DNA from: an uncultured Prevotellaceae bacterium
Lineage (GTDB): Bacteria > Bacteroidota > Bacteroidia > Bacteroidales > Bacteroidaceae
Direction of reading: 5' to 3'
DNA length: 57,745 bases
NCBI GenBank assembly: GCA_902782305.1
Contig: CACZMV010000015.1
Span: 1 to 57,745, forward strand
The notes under the pieces: generated by a model
What the model saw: only the letters and a program-made list of their open reading frames with translations
What the model was told of the DNA's origin: nothing
Databases searched by the model: none
Shown: piece by piece, positions 44,485 through 52,524 of the stretch
Layout of the letters: every line of letters begins with the position of its first letter
Numbering within the stretch: position 1 is the stretch's first letter
Program-made: the position numbers and the translations under genes

Positions 44485-45936
44485 ATGAAACAGATTCTAA
44501 TTATACTATTCGCTTCCTGCCTATTTATTCCCTCAGCAAAGGCTCAGTCAGGAACTCCCTATATCCACGACCCCTCTACCATAGCAGAATGTGAAGGTAA
44601 GTATTATACCTTTGGAACAGGAGGTGGTGGACTGATTTCCGAAGATGGATGGTCTTGGCACTCTGGTGCAGAACGTCCTGGAGGTGGTGCCGCACCCGAT
44701 GTCATGAAGATTGGCGACCGTTACCTTATTATATATGGAGCCACTGGCGGTGGACTGGGTGGTGGACATAACGGACGAATTCTGACCATGTGGAACAAAA
44801 CACTCGATCCCAAATCACCAGATTTCAAATTCAGCGAGGCTATTGAAGTTTGCTCCAGTGATGGAATGGAAGATCAGGATGCCATTGACCCTTGTCTGTT
44901 ACTTGACCCAACAACAGGTCGATTGTGGGTTACTTACGGCACCTACTTCGGAACCATCCGACTGATAGAACTGGACCCAAAGACTGGCTTCCGTATGAAG
45001 GGGAACAAAGAGAAGGATATTGCCATAGACTGTGAAGCCACCGACCTGATATATCGTGACGGATGGTATTATCTGCTGGGAACTCACGGCACCTGTTGCG
45101 ATGGCGTGAACTCTACCTATAACATCGTCGTTGGACGTTCACGCTCTGTAGAAGGTCCTTATCTCGACAACATCGGACGTGACATGTTCCATGGAGGTGG
45201 ACGAATGGTAATAGCAGCAGGCGACAGAGTATGTGGTCCTGGTCATTTTGGACGCACCATCATTGACGAAGGCGTGGAAATCATGTCTTGCCATTTTGAA
45301 GCTGATTTCGAACGAAGCGGTCGTTCTGTATTAGGCATCCGACCTTTACTTTGGAAAAACGGATGGCCTATTGCAGGCGAACAACTCCGAGGTGGCACGT
45401 ATGAGATTGAGAGCGAACGACGAGGATATGCTTTGGAACTGGCTGTCGACTTTGTCCGCATGCAACAGGAACGTGAGCGTTTCTGGCAAATGGATCTAAC
45501 CAAGCCTCTGGTTTCTATTCCGAACCAGAAATTGGAAGAGGTAAATAGCAATTGGCCTAAGGGAAACATCTCTCTACGATGTGGTGATTACATGTTCCGT
45601 CCCCACCAGCGTTGGACAATTACTCCTATAGAAGAGGCTGGCGGATATCTCAGCAATCCATATTTCAAGATTACCATTGAAGGGACTGAGCGCACTCTAG
45701 CAGCAACTGCAGACAAAGAATTGACAACCGTTCCCGTCTTTACAGGAAGCGACGAACAACTCTGGCGCATTGAGCAGTTGACCGATGGAACCTATCGCAT
45801 CATGCCAAAGCGTATTCCTGGAGAAACAGGACTCAACACCCGTTTTGTTATCTACTCTGCAGCCGACTCTACTCCTACCCTAGCAGAGTATGATTTCCAT
45901 AGCGATAACTCAAAGTGGAACCTTCGTCAACACTAA
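44485..45936 (+). CDS. GH43-like enzyme with C-terminal ricin-like/beta-trefoil region
   Basis: 483 residues. Signal peptide (LIILFASCLFIPSAKAQ), then a GH43 propeller with HDPST, AIDPC and CEATDLIYRDGWYYLLGTHG; the TCCDG loop is typical of endo-arabinanase-like GH43 proteins. The C-terminal part (QRWTITPIEEAGG, LWRIEQLTDGTYRIM) reads like a ricin-type lectin fold. Start ATG 44485 is 4 bp after the previous stop; an upstream in-frame ATG inside the preceding gene lacks a signal peptide. It is the last gene of the cluster. Confidence 0.8.
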   Translation: MKQILIILFASCLFIPSAKAQSGTPYIHDPSTIAECEGKYYTFGTGGGGLISEDGWSWHSGAERPGGGAAPDVMKIGDRYLIIYGATGGGLGGGHNGRILTMWNKTLDPKSPDFKFSEAIEVCSSDGMEDQDAIDPCLLLDPTTGRLWVTYGTYFGTIRLIELDPKTGFRMKGNKEKDIAIDCEATDLIYRDGWYYLLGTHGTCCDGVNSTYNIVVGRSRSVEGPYLDNIGRDMFHGGGRMVIAAGDRVCGPGHFGRTIIDEGVEIMSCHFEADFERSGRSVLGIRPLLWKNGWPIAGEQLRGGTYEIESERRGYALELAVDFVRMQQERERFWQMDLTKPLVSIPNQKLEEVNSNWPKGNISLRCGDYMFRPHQRWTITPIEEAGGYLSNPYFKITIEGTERTLAATADKELTTVPVFTGSDEQLWRIEQLTDGTYRIMPKRIPGETGLNTRFVIYSAADSTPTLAEYDFHSDNSKWNLRQH

Positions 45937-45993
45937 AAAGTATAAAAAAGCCAAAAAAAGAGGAGTTTACTTCGTTATGTGCCTGAAATTGAT

Positions 45994-46001
45994 TACCTTT
46001 G
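45994..46001 (+). promoter_or_regulatory. -7 box (TACCTTTG) of the methylmalonyl-CoA operon
   Basis: TACCTTTG lies 34 bp before ATG 46036; TTTA about 24 bp upstream may serve as a weak -33 element. Confidence 0.6.
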
Positions 46002-46035
46002 CACATTATTAATAATATTCTAACATCAGAAAGAT

Positions 46036-46446
46036 ATGAAGATTTCTCACATTGAGCATCTGGGCATTGCAGTCCAGAGCATCGAAGAGAGCCTGCCGTA
46101 CTTTGAGAACGTGCTGGGCCTGAAGTGTTACAACATCGAGGTTGTAGAAGATCAGAAGGTAAAGACTGCCTTCCTAAAGTGTGGAGAGGTAAAGCTGGAA
46201 TTGCTGGAGCCCACATCTCCTGAAAGCACTATCCAGAAGTGGCTTGACAAGGGCAACAAGGGTGTGCACCACGTAGCATTCTGCGTAGAAGATGGTGTCG
46301 CCAATGCTTTGGCAGAAGTAAGCGAGAAGGGTGTTCGTCTGATTGACGAGAAGCCACGCAAGGGCGCTGAGCAGTTGAACATTGCTTTCCTGCATCCGAA
46401 GTCAACCTGCGGAATCCTGACAGAGCTCTGCGAACACCCAGAGTAA
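46036..46446 (+). CDS. mce: methylmalonyl-CoA epimerase
   Basis: 136 residues. It interconverts (R)- and (S)-methylmalonyl-CoA in the succinate-propionate pathway. The glyoxalase/VOC fold shows the metal ligands in IEHLGIAV, the VKLELLEP strand, KGVHHVAFCV and LTELCE. Length is normal. It is the first gene of a plus-strand operon with mmdA, a small protein and the biotin carrier; a tandem AAATAACG stretch (46452-46485) fills the gap to mmdA. Confidence 0.93.
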   Translation: MKISHIEHLGIAVQSIEESLPYFENVLGLKCYNIEVVEDQKVKTAFLKCGEVKLELLEPTSPESTIQKWLDKGNKGVHHVAFCVEDGVANALAEVSEKGVRLIDEKPRKGAEQLNIAFLHPKSTCGILTELCEHPE

Positions 46447-46489
46447 AGATTCGAAATAACGAAATAACGTAATAACGCGAAATAAAACA

Positions 46490-48055
46490 ATGAGTAAGCA
46501 ATTAGAGAAAATCAAACAACTCATCGAGAAGCGCGAGCAGGCTCGTCTCGGTGGTGGCGAGAAAGCCATACAGAAACAGCACGACAAGGGCAAATACACC
46601 GCTCGCGAGCGCATTGACATGCTGCTCGACAAAGGCTCTTTCGAAGAGTACGATATGTTCAAGGAACATCGTTGCCACAACTTCGGCATGGAGAAGAAGC
46701 AGTTCCTGGGCGATGGTGTAGTTGCAGGTTCTGGTACCATTGACGGTCGTCTGGTCTTTGTCTTCGCACAAGACTTCACCGTTCATGCTGGTTCTCTTTC
46801 AGAAACCATGTCGCAGAAAATCTGCAAGGTAATGGATATGGCCATGAAGATGGGTGCTCCAGTTATTGGCATCAACGACTCAGGTGGTGCACGTATTCAG
46901 GAGGGTATCAACGCTTTGGCTGGTTATGCAGAGATTTTCGAGCGTAACATTCTGGCTTCAGGTGTTATTCCTCAGATTTCTGGTATCTTCGGTCCTTGTG
47001 CAGGTGGTGCCGTTTACAGCCCAGCTCTCACCGACTTTACCTTGATGATGGAAGGTACATCATACATGTTCCTCACTGGACCAAAGGTTGTGAAGACCGT
47101 TACTGGCGAGGACATTGACCAGGAGCATCTGGGTGGTGCATCTGTTCACGCTTCTAAGTCGGGTGTTACCCACTTCACTGCAAAGACAGAAGAAGAGGCT
47201 GTTGAGATGCTGAAAACCCTGCTGAGTTATATCCCATCAAACAACATGGAGCTGGCTCCTCGCAAGAAGTGCACTGATCCCATCGACCGTTTGGAGGATT
47301 CACTCAACGAGATTATCCCAGAGAATCCCAACGAGGCATACGATATGTACAAGGTTATCTCGGCTATTACCGATGACAATGAGTTCTTCGAGGTACAGCC
47401 TAAGTTTGCCAAGAACATCATCGTTGGTTTCGCCCGTTTCAATGGTCAGAGCGTAGGTATCGTAGCCAACCAGCCTTCTTGCTATGCTGGCGTACTGGAC
47501 GTAAACGCTTCTCGTAAGGGTGCTCGTTTCGTTCGTTTCTGCGACGCCTTCAATATTCCTATTGTTTCACTTGTTGACGTTCCTGGTTTCTTGCCTGGTA
47601 CAGGTCAGGAGTACAATGCTGTCATCCTGCATGGTGCTCAGTTGCTTTATGCTTATGGTGAGGCTACAGTTCCCAAGATTACGGTTACACTGCGTAAGTC
47701 ATACGGTGGTTCACACATCGTAATGGGTTCTAAGCAGCTCCACACTGACTTGAACTATGCTTGGCCTTCTGCCGAGATTGCTGTAATGGGTGCATCTGGT
47801 GCTGCTGCAGTACTCTATGCTAAGGAAGCTAAGGCTAAGAAAGAGGCTGGTGAGGATGTTAAGGCCTTCATCGCTGAGAAAGAAGAGGAATACAACGAGC
47901 TGTTTGCCAATCCATATCAGGCAGCCAAGTATGGCTACATTGACGATGTGATTGAGCCTCGTAATACTCGTTTCCGTATCTGTCGTGCACTGGCTCAGCT
48001 CGCTACCAAGCGCGATGCTCTGCCTGCTAAGAAGCATGGAAACATTCCTATGTAA
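46490..48055 (+). CDS. mmdA: methylmalonyl-CoA decarboxylase / propionyl-CoA carboxylase carboxyltransferase subunit
   Basis: 521 residues, normal length. Both carboxyltransferase halves are visible: [20 protein letters not shown] with the following [14 protein letters not shown] in the N-terminal half, and [19 protein letters not shown] with [14 protein letters not shown] in the C-terminal half. It moves the carboxyl group between methylmalonyl-CoA and biotin. Its biotin carrier is encoded at 48256-48687. With epimerase next door it belongs to propionate formation. Confidence 0.95.
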   Translation: MSKQLEKIKQLIEKREQARLGGGEKAIQKQHDKGKYTARERIDMLLDKGSFEEYDMFKEHRCHNFGMEKKQFLGDGVVAGSGTIDGRLVFVFAQDFTVHAGSLSETMSQKICKVMDMAMKMGAPVIGINDSGGARIQEGINALAGYAEIFERNILASGVIPQISGIFGPCAGGAVYSPALTDFTLMMEGTSYMFLTGPKVVKTVTGEDIDQEHLGGASVHASKSGVTHFTAKTEEEAVEMLKTLLSYIPSNNMELAPRKKCTDPIDRLEDSLNEIIPENPNEAYDMYKVISAITDDNEFFEVQPKFAKNIIVGFARFNGQSVGIVANQPSCYAGVLDVNASRKGARFVRFCDAFNIPIVSLVDVPGFLPGTGQEYNAVILHGAQLLYAYGEATVPKITVTLRKSYGGSHIVMGSKQLHTDLNYAWPSAEIAVMGASGAAAVLYAKEAKAKKEAGEDVKAFIAEKEEEYNELFANPYQAAKYGYIDDVIEPRNTRFRICRALAQLATKRDALPAKKHGNIPM

Positions 48056-48070
48056 TCATTATTTCTGCGT

Positions 48071-48220
48071 ATGAAGAACGAAGTTTATGCAGCCATTGCG
48101 ATGGCACTTTACGAGTTCAAGGGCAACAATGTCCATGACAAGGAGCCTGGCATCATTACGATTGCAGAGAAACAGACTCAGTGGAATGGCTATGCCCTGA
48201 CAATGACAGAACATCCCTAA
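48071..48220 (+). CDS. 49-residue protein of the methylmalonyl-CoA operon
   Basis: ATG 48071 opens a 49-codon frame ending at TAA 48218-48220. The peptide starts MKNEVYAAIAMALYEF and has an EPGIITIAEK stretch and a central Trp in QTQWNGYAL. It has no membrane helix, so it is not a full OadG subunit. Bacteroidales operons of this kind carry a small gene in this position, between carboxyltransferase and biotin carrier. The 15-bp spacing from mmdA and 35-bp spacing to the carrier gene argue that it is real. Function unknown. Confidence 0.65.
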   Translation: MKNEVYAAIAMALYEFKGNNVHDKEPGIITIAEKQTQWNGYALTMTEHP

Positions 48221-48255
48221 GGAAGTGAAAAGTGATAAGTGAAAAATGAACAATT

Positions 48256-48687
48256 ATGAAGAAAGAATATAAATACACCATCAATGGCAATGAGTATGAA
48301 GTTGCCATTGGTGAGATTGTAGAGAATGAAGCCGTAGTCACTGTGAATGGTGAGGAATATAAGGTAGCATGGGAGCCTGAGGCTGAGCCCGAGAAGAAAG
48401 TTGTGGTTCGCCCCGCTGCTCAGGCTAGTGAATCTAGCGAGGCTAGTGAATCTGGTTCTGCCAATGTTAACACCAACAATGCTATTAAGGCTCCACTTCC
48501 TGGTGTTATCACATCTATCAACGTCAATGTTGGTGATGAGGTGAAGGCAGGCGACACACTGCTCGTGCTGGAAGCCATGAAGATGGCTAACAACATTGAG
48601 GCAGAGAAAGACGGTAAGGTAACTGCTATCTGCGTAAAGCCTGGTCAGAGTGTAATGGAAGACGACGCACTGGTCGTTGTTGAATAA
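48256..48687 (+). CDS. mmdC: biotin carrier subunit of the methylmalonyl-CoA decarboxylase
   Basis: 143 residues. An N-terminal beta-rich segment and an Ala/Ser/Glu-rich linker precede the biotinyl domain, with the biotinylated Lys in VLEAMKMANN. It shuttles the carboxyl group from the MmdA carboxyltransferase to a partner. Normally a membrane beta subunit (MmdB/OadB) follows; here a terminator and panD follow instead. Length and motif are normal for a carrier. Confidence 0.93.
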   Translation: MKKEYKYTINGNEYEVAIGEIVENEAVVTVNGEEYKVAWEPEAEPEKKVVVRPAAQASESSEASESGSANVNTNNAIKAPLPGVITSINVNVGDEVKAGDTLLVLEAMKMANNIEAEKDGKVTAICVKPGQSVMEDDALVVVE

Positions 48688-48707
48688 TCAAACCAACACT
48701 TAGATAA

Positions 48708-48745
48708 AAGAAAAGCCGCTCGATGTTGAGCGGCTTTCTTATTTT
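48708..48745. terminator. Bidirectional terminator between the methylmalonyl-CoA operon and panD
   Basis: AAAGCCGCTC (48712-48721) pairs with GAGCGGCTTT (48728-48737), 10 bp around a 6-nt loop. T-rich sequence follows on the plus strand and A-rich sequence precedes it, so it can serve both convergent units. Confidence 0.9.
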
Positions 48746-49088
48746 ATAATCTGTTTCCTTCTTTAGGAAATACAACGGTGGGCGTGAACGTCTTTGCCTC
48801 TTCAAAATCCATGTGGGCATAGGAGATAATGATAACAACATCTCCCACCTGTACCCTACGGGCTGCAGCACCATTCAGGCAGATACAGCCTGAACCGCGT
48901 TCACCTTTTATAATATAGGTCTCAAAACGCTCGCCATTGTTGTTGTCAAGCACCTGTACTTTCTCTCCAGCTATCAAGTTGGCAGCATCCATCAAATCCT
49001 CGTCAATGGTGATACTACCCATATAGTTAAGATTAGCCTCCGTCACTGTCACACAGTGAAGTTTAGACTTCATTACTTCTATCATCAT
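48744..49088 (-). CDS. panD: aspartate 1-decarboxylase precursor
   Basis: 114 residues. It decarboxylates aspartate to beta-alanine for pantothenate. The proenzyme cleaves itself between Gly24 and Ser25 in NYMGSITID, making the pyruvoyl group from Ser25. Numbering from ATG 49088 matches the canonical Ser25. Its start overlaps the panC stop (A-TGA-TG), so panC and panD are coupled; a second ATG immediately after would shorten it by one residue. Confidence 0.95.
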   Translation of the reverse strand: MMIEVMKSKLHCVTVTEANLNYMGSITIDEDLMDAANLIAGEKVQVLDNNNGERFETYIIKGERGSGCICLNGAAARRVQVGDVVIIISYAHMDFEEAKTFTPTVVFPKEGNRL

Positions 49089-49939
49089 GATTCTTTATAC
49101 TTAATATGATCAATTAAGCGGATAGGTGTTTTTCCGCAATATACGGTAATACAACCAACTACATAAGGTGTTTCATCCCAAGACTCAACATCCTGCAACG
49201 TATTACCATCAACGATCGAGAAATACTCTACGTCCAATCCGTCCACAGCATTAATATCTGCCACCACCTTGTCATGTGTTTCCTTCACCGTATGCTTCTT
49301 GGCATAGGTCAGACTCGCCTTCAGCGCCTTATAGATATTGGGGGCAATGGCACGCTCATCCTTCGACAACAAAGTGTTACGACTGCTACGAGCCAAGCCA
49401 TCTTTATCGCGAACAATATCACACTCTACAATCTGAACAGGAATTCCCAAATGGCGAACCATCGCTTTTACAACAGCAATCTGTTGCCAGTCTTTCTCTC
49501 CAAAATATGCGCGAGTAGGTTTCACGATATAGAACAAGCGACTAACTACTTGACATACACCATTGAAGTGACCTGGACGATGAGCCCCCTCCATGACCGT
49601 TGACACAGGGGGATATTCAAACTGACGCGTATCGGGTGTAGGATATATCTCCTCCACCGAAGGAGCCAACACATAATCAGCACCACAAGCTTCAAGCAAC
49701 TTGCAATCAGCCTCTAGCGTACGAGGATAATTCTTCAAATCGTTCTTATCGTTGAACTGAGTCGGATTAACAAATACAGATACTACTGTTATCCCATTTT
49801 CGGCCACACTACGACGTACCAGCGAAGCGTGTCCTTCATGCAGGGCTCCCATGGTGGGTACCAACCCTATTTCTTTCCCTTGCTTGCGATCCTCAAAAAG
49901 CTGATTTTGCAGATCTACAATCTTTTCAAAAACTTTCAT
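49085..49939 (-). CDS. panC: pantothenate synthetase
   Basis: 284 residues. It condenses pantoate and beta-alanine using ATP. The HIGH-like motif is seen in [15 protein letters not shown], followed by [19 protein letters not shown] and the SSRN motif in [10 protein letters not shown]. Beta-alanine is made by PanD, encoded directly downstream. It is divergent from the GT5-like gene. Only a weak promoter (TTATTTTG, minus strand near 49971) is visible. Confidence 0.96.
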   Translation of the reverse strand: MKVFEKIVDLQNQLFEDRKQGKEIGLVPTMGALHEGHASLVRRSVAENGITVVSVFVNPTQFNDKNDLKNYPRTLEADCKLLEACGADYVLAPSVEEIYPTPDTRQFEYPPVSTVMEGAHRPGHFNGVCQVVSRLFYIVKPTRAYFGEKDWQQIAVVKAMVRHLGIPVQIVECDIVRDKDGLARSSRNTLLSKDERAIAPNIYKALKASLTYAKKHTVKETHDKVVADINAVDGLDVEYFSIVDGNTLQDVESWDETPYVVGCITVYCGKTPIRLIDHIKYKES

Positions 49940-50083
49940 TCTTTTTCCTTACTTTGTCGTAAAACGGGTGCAAAATAACAACATTTTTATCAAATAAGGA
50001 AAAAATATCGTAAAAATATGCCAAAATAGGGGCTAAAAATCCTTAAATATGCACGTTTCTGTCGTTTTGTGAATTAAATTTCG

Positions 50084-50091
50084 TAACTTTG
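50084..50091 (+). promoter_or_regulatory. -7 box (TAACTTTG) of the GT5-like gene
   Basis: TAACTTTG lies 21 bp before ATG 50113. The nearest TTTG (50066-50069) is too close for a standard -33 element. Confidence 0.6.
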
Positions 50092-50112
50092 CAAAGGAAA
50101 AATGTAACCCAT

Positions 50113-50910
50113 ATGGCAAAAAAGATATTATTCATCAATCAGGAGATAACCCCTTATGTACCCGACAGCGATTTATCACTGATGGGAAAAGCACTCCCGC
50201 AGGCTATGCTGGAGAATGGTCACGAGATTCGTACGTTCATGCCCAAATGGGGCAATATCAATGAGCGTCGCGGACAATTGCATGAGGTCATCCGTCTCTC
50301 TGGTATGAATTTGATTATTGACGATACAGACCACCCACTGATTATCAAAGTGGCCTCTATCGCCCAGACACGCATCCAAGTCTATTTCATTGATAACGAT
50401 GATTATTTCGCCAAGCGTCAGATGACTATTGACGAGAACGGCGTTGACTATGCAGACAATGGTGAGCGTGCCATTTTCTTTGCTCGTGGCGTACTGGAAA
50501 CTGTCAAGAAGTTGCGTTGGGTGCCCGATATCATCCATGTTCAGGGATGGATGGGCGCTGTTATACCTCTTTATATAAAGACAGCCTATCATGATGAGCC
50601 TTCATTTGCCAGCACCAAGGTGGTAACATCACTCTTCAGCAAGAGTCTGAATTCTAATCTTGACGACAATTTCAAGAAGAGCATCGAGTTCCGTGACGCA
50701 AAGGCTTCATTGCTGAAGAAGTATAACGACCAGTTTGACTTCGAAGAACTGAGCAAGTTGGCTATTGACTATAGCGATGGTGTTATTGCAGGCTGCAACA
50801 ATGTTGATAAGAAACTTCTGAAATATGCTGCAGACAACAATATTCCCACGCTGAGTTATCCAGGCGAAGACTTCCAGAATGCCTACGAGGAATTCTATGA
50901 TAAGATTTAA
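50113..50910 (+). CDS. glycogen/starch synthase N-terminal (GT5) domain protein
   Basis: 265 residues, about half of a normal glycogen synthase. It keeps the N-terminal lobe pattern (KKILFINQEITPY, then HEIRTFMPKWGNINERRGQL and IIHVQGWMGAVIPLY) but the ADP-glucose loop KxGGL is replaced by LSLMGKAL, and the whole C-terminal lobe is absent. It ends cleanly with a stop, so it is not a frameshift within the window. Its conserved neighbours in Bacteroidales are panC and a DUF4270 protein, as here. It may be a non-catalytic or regulatory protein. ATG 50113 fits the promoter. Confidence 0.75.
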   Translation: MAKKILFINQEITPYVPDSDLSLMGKALPQAMLENGHEIRTFMPKWGNINERRGQLHEVIRLSGMNLIIDDTDHPLIIKVASIAQTRIQVYFIDNDDYFAKRQMTIDENGVDYADNGERAIFFARGVLETVKKLRWVPDIIHVQGWMGAVIPLYIKTAYHDEPSFASTKVVTSLFSKSLNSNLDDNFKKSIEFRDAKASLLKKYNDQFDFEELSKLAIDYSDGVIAGCNNVDKKLLKYAADNNIPTLSYPGEDFQNAYEEFYDKI

Positions 50911-50950
50911 TATTCAAGGATAATATTATTTAGACAAAAGAACTTCAGTG

Positions 50951-52393
50951 ATGAGAAAAATAATAATGGCGGTGATTGCACTCGTTGCGGTTGCAATCTC
51001 TTCATGTACGGAAACCACTGACCTGATGGGCAACTCGCTGACGAGTTCCAATGATAAATACGAGGTCTATACTGATACATTTGATGTAGCCACACAGTCC
51101 ATCAAGGTAGACTCCGTGCTTTCAAGAAGCGTCTATAGCTATCTTGGCAGATTGAAAGACCCAGAGACAGGTTCTTACATTATCAGCCACTACATGACGC
51201 AGTTCCATATCTTGGAGAATCAAGCCAGCAAGATGTTCCCTAGCCAACAGACTATTGCTGAAAAAGGTGGTATCTTCACTCCTATTGCCGACTCTTGCTT
51301 TGTTCGTATCGTTGTCAACAGCTATCAGGGTGACTCTTTGGCCGCTATGAAGTTGTCATTACACGAACTTGCTAAGCCCGTTGAGGAAAGTAATCTTTAC
51401 TATACCAACTTTGACCCAGAGGAAAAAGGCTATGTTCGCAAGGATGAAGGCGCTATTTCCCAAAATGTTGTCTACTCCATGACTGACTTGACAACCAACG
51501 ACAGTCTGCGCTCTGTTTATCGCAAGAAAGGATACTACGAGACGGTAGACATTCCCCTGAACGACGAGTATTGCGACAAGGATGGTAATAAGTATAACAA
51601 TTACGGTACTTACTTAATGGAAAAGTATTATGACCATCCTGAATATTACAAGAACTCAAAAGCATTTACTCGCAACGTTTGTCCAGGCTTCTATCTGAAG
51701 TGTGTGGATGGATTGGGTGTAATGACTGAAGTTGCTTATACACAGCTGGTTATCTATTACCATTATATTGTTAATGATGTAACCTACATTGAATATGCAA
51801 ACATCAACGCCACAGAGGAAGTGTTGCAGACTACGCATATCATCAATGACCAGAGTCGTATCGATAAGCTCATTGCCGACGAGGAATGCACCTATCTAAA
51901 GACTCCTGCTGGCATTTATACTGAAGTTACATTGCCCGTAGAAGACATTAAGAGAGGACATGAGAATGACACGATTACCTCTGCCAGAATTGTGTTCAAC
52001 CGTATGACTGACAAGAGCAATTTCAGCGATATTGTGCTTGAAGAACCTACCCAATTGCTGATGGTTGAGCGCGACAGCTTGAAGACTTTCTTTGAGTTGA
52101 ATAGCGTGCCAAACAACAAGACTTCTTATCTGGCTACGTTCAACACCACCTATAAGACTTATACGTTCAACAATCTCTCAACATTGATTAACCACATGTG
52201 GGAGCGCCGCTATACAACGGTTGATTGGAACAAGGTGGTATTGATTCCTGTACAGGTTGAGACCTCTGGTACAACCAATGCGACTACTGTATCGAATGAG
52301 ATGAATGTAAACAGTGTCCGACTGGTTGGAGGCAAGAAGAACAAACATACACCTGTGCGCATCAGTATCATATATAATAATAACAAGAACTGA
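50951..52393 (+). CDS. DUF4270 lipoprotein
   Basis: 480 residues. The signal peptide ends AISSC with the lipidated Cys near residue 19. The mature chain is beta-rich with alternating aromatic residues, an internal VDSVLSRSVYSYLGRLKDP stretch typical of DUF4270, and ends with a Lys/Asn-rich tail. DUF4270 proteins are cell-surface or outer-membrane lipoproteins of unknown role. The stop overlaps the start of the 43-residue gene (TGATG at 52391-52395). Confidence 0.8.
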   Translation: MRKIIMAVIALVAVAISSCTETTDLMGNSLTSSNDKYEVYTDTFDVATQSIKVDSVLSRSVYSYLGRLKDPETGSYIISHYMTQFHILENQASKMFPSQQTIAEKGGIFTPIADSCFVRIVVNSYQGDSLAAMKLSLHELAKPVEESNLYYTNFDPEEKGYVRKDEGAISQNVVYSMTDLTTNDSLRSVYRKKGYYETVDIPLNDEYCDKDGNKYNNYGTYLMEKYYDHPEYYKNSKAFTRNVCPGFYLKCVDGLGVMTEVAYTQLVIYYHYIVNDVTYIEYANINATEEVLQTTHIINDQSRIDKLIADEECTYLKTPAGIYTEVTLPVEDIKRGHENDTITSARIVFNRMTDKSNFSDIVLEEPTQLLMVERDSLKTFFELNSVPNNKTSYLATFNTTYKTYTFNNLSTLINHMWERRYTTVDWNKVVLIPVQVETSGTTNATTVSNEMNVNSVRLVGGKKNKHTPVRISIIYNNNKN

Positions 52394-52524
52394 TGGCAGA
52401 CAATTTTCTCGAGAAACACTTCGAGGAATATGAAGCACGCAAAGCTGCATATCTTCGCAAGAAGAAGCACTTGCCCAAAATAAAGCATCATCTTCCAGAA
52501 CGTCCGGAAGATGATGCTCTTTAA
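52393..52524 (+). CDS. 43-residue charged protein coupled to the DUF4270 gene
   Basis: ATG 52393 shares one base with the DUF4270 stop; the frame runs 43 codons to TAA 52522-52524. The peptide is MADNFLEKHFEEYEARKAAY and then Lys/His/Arg-rich with two Pro-containing turns, ending EDDAL, almost entirely charged and probably helical. The last 38 bp double as a hairpin (52485-52517). It overlaps the helicase gene end by 4 bp. Similar short genes occur in Bacteroidales next to this locus, but I cannot name a function. Confidence 0.6.
   Translation: MADNFLEKHFEEYEARKAAYLRKKKHLPKIKHHLPERPEDDAL
52485..52522. terminator. Bidirectional terminator inside the 43-residue gene and at the helicase gene end
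   Basis: GCATCATCTTCC (52485-52496) pairs with GGAAGATGATGC (52506-52517), 12 perfect base pairs around a 9-nt loop. On the plus strand TCTTT follows; on the minus strand TTTATTTTG follows. Both convergent genes end within or beside the stem. Confidence 0.85.
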
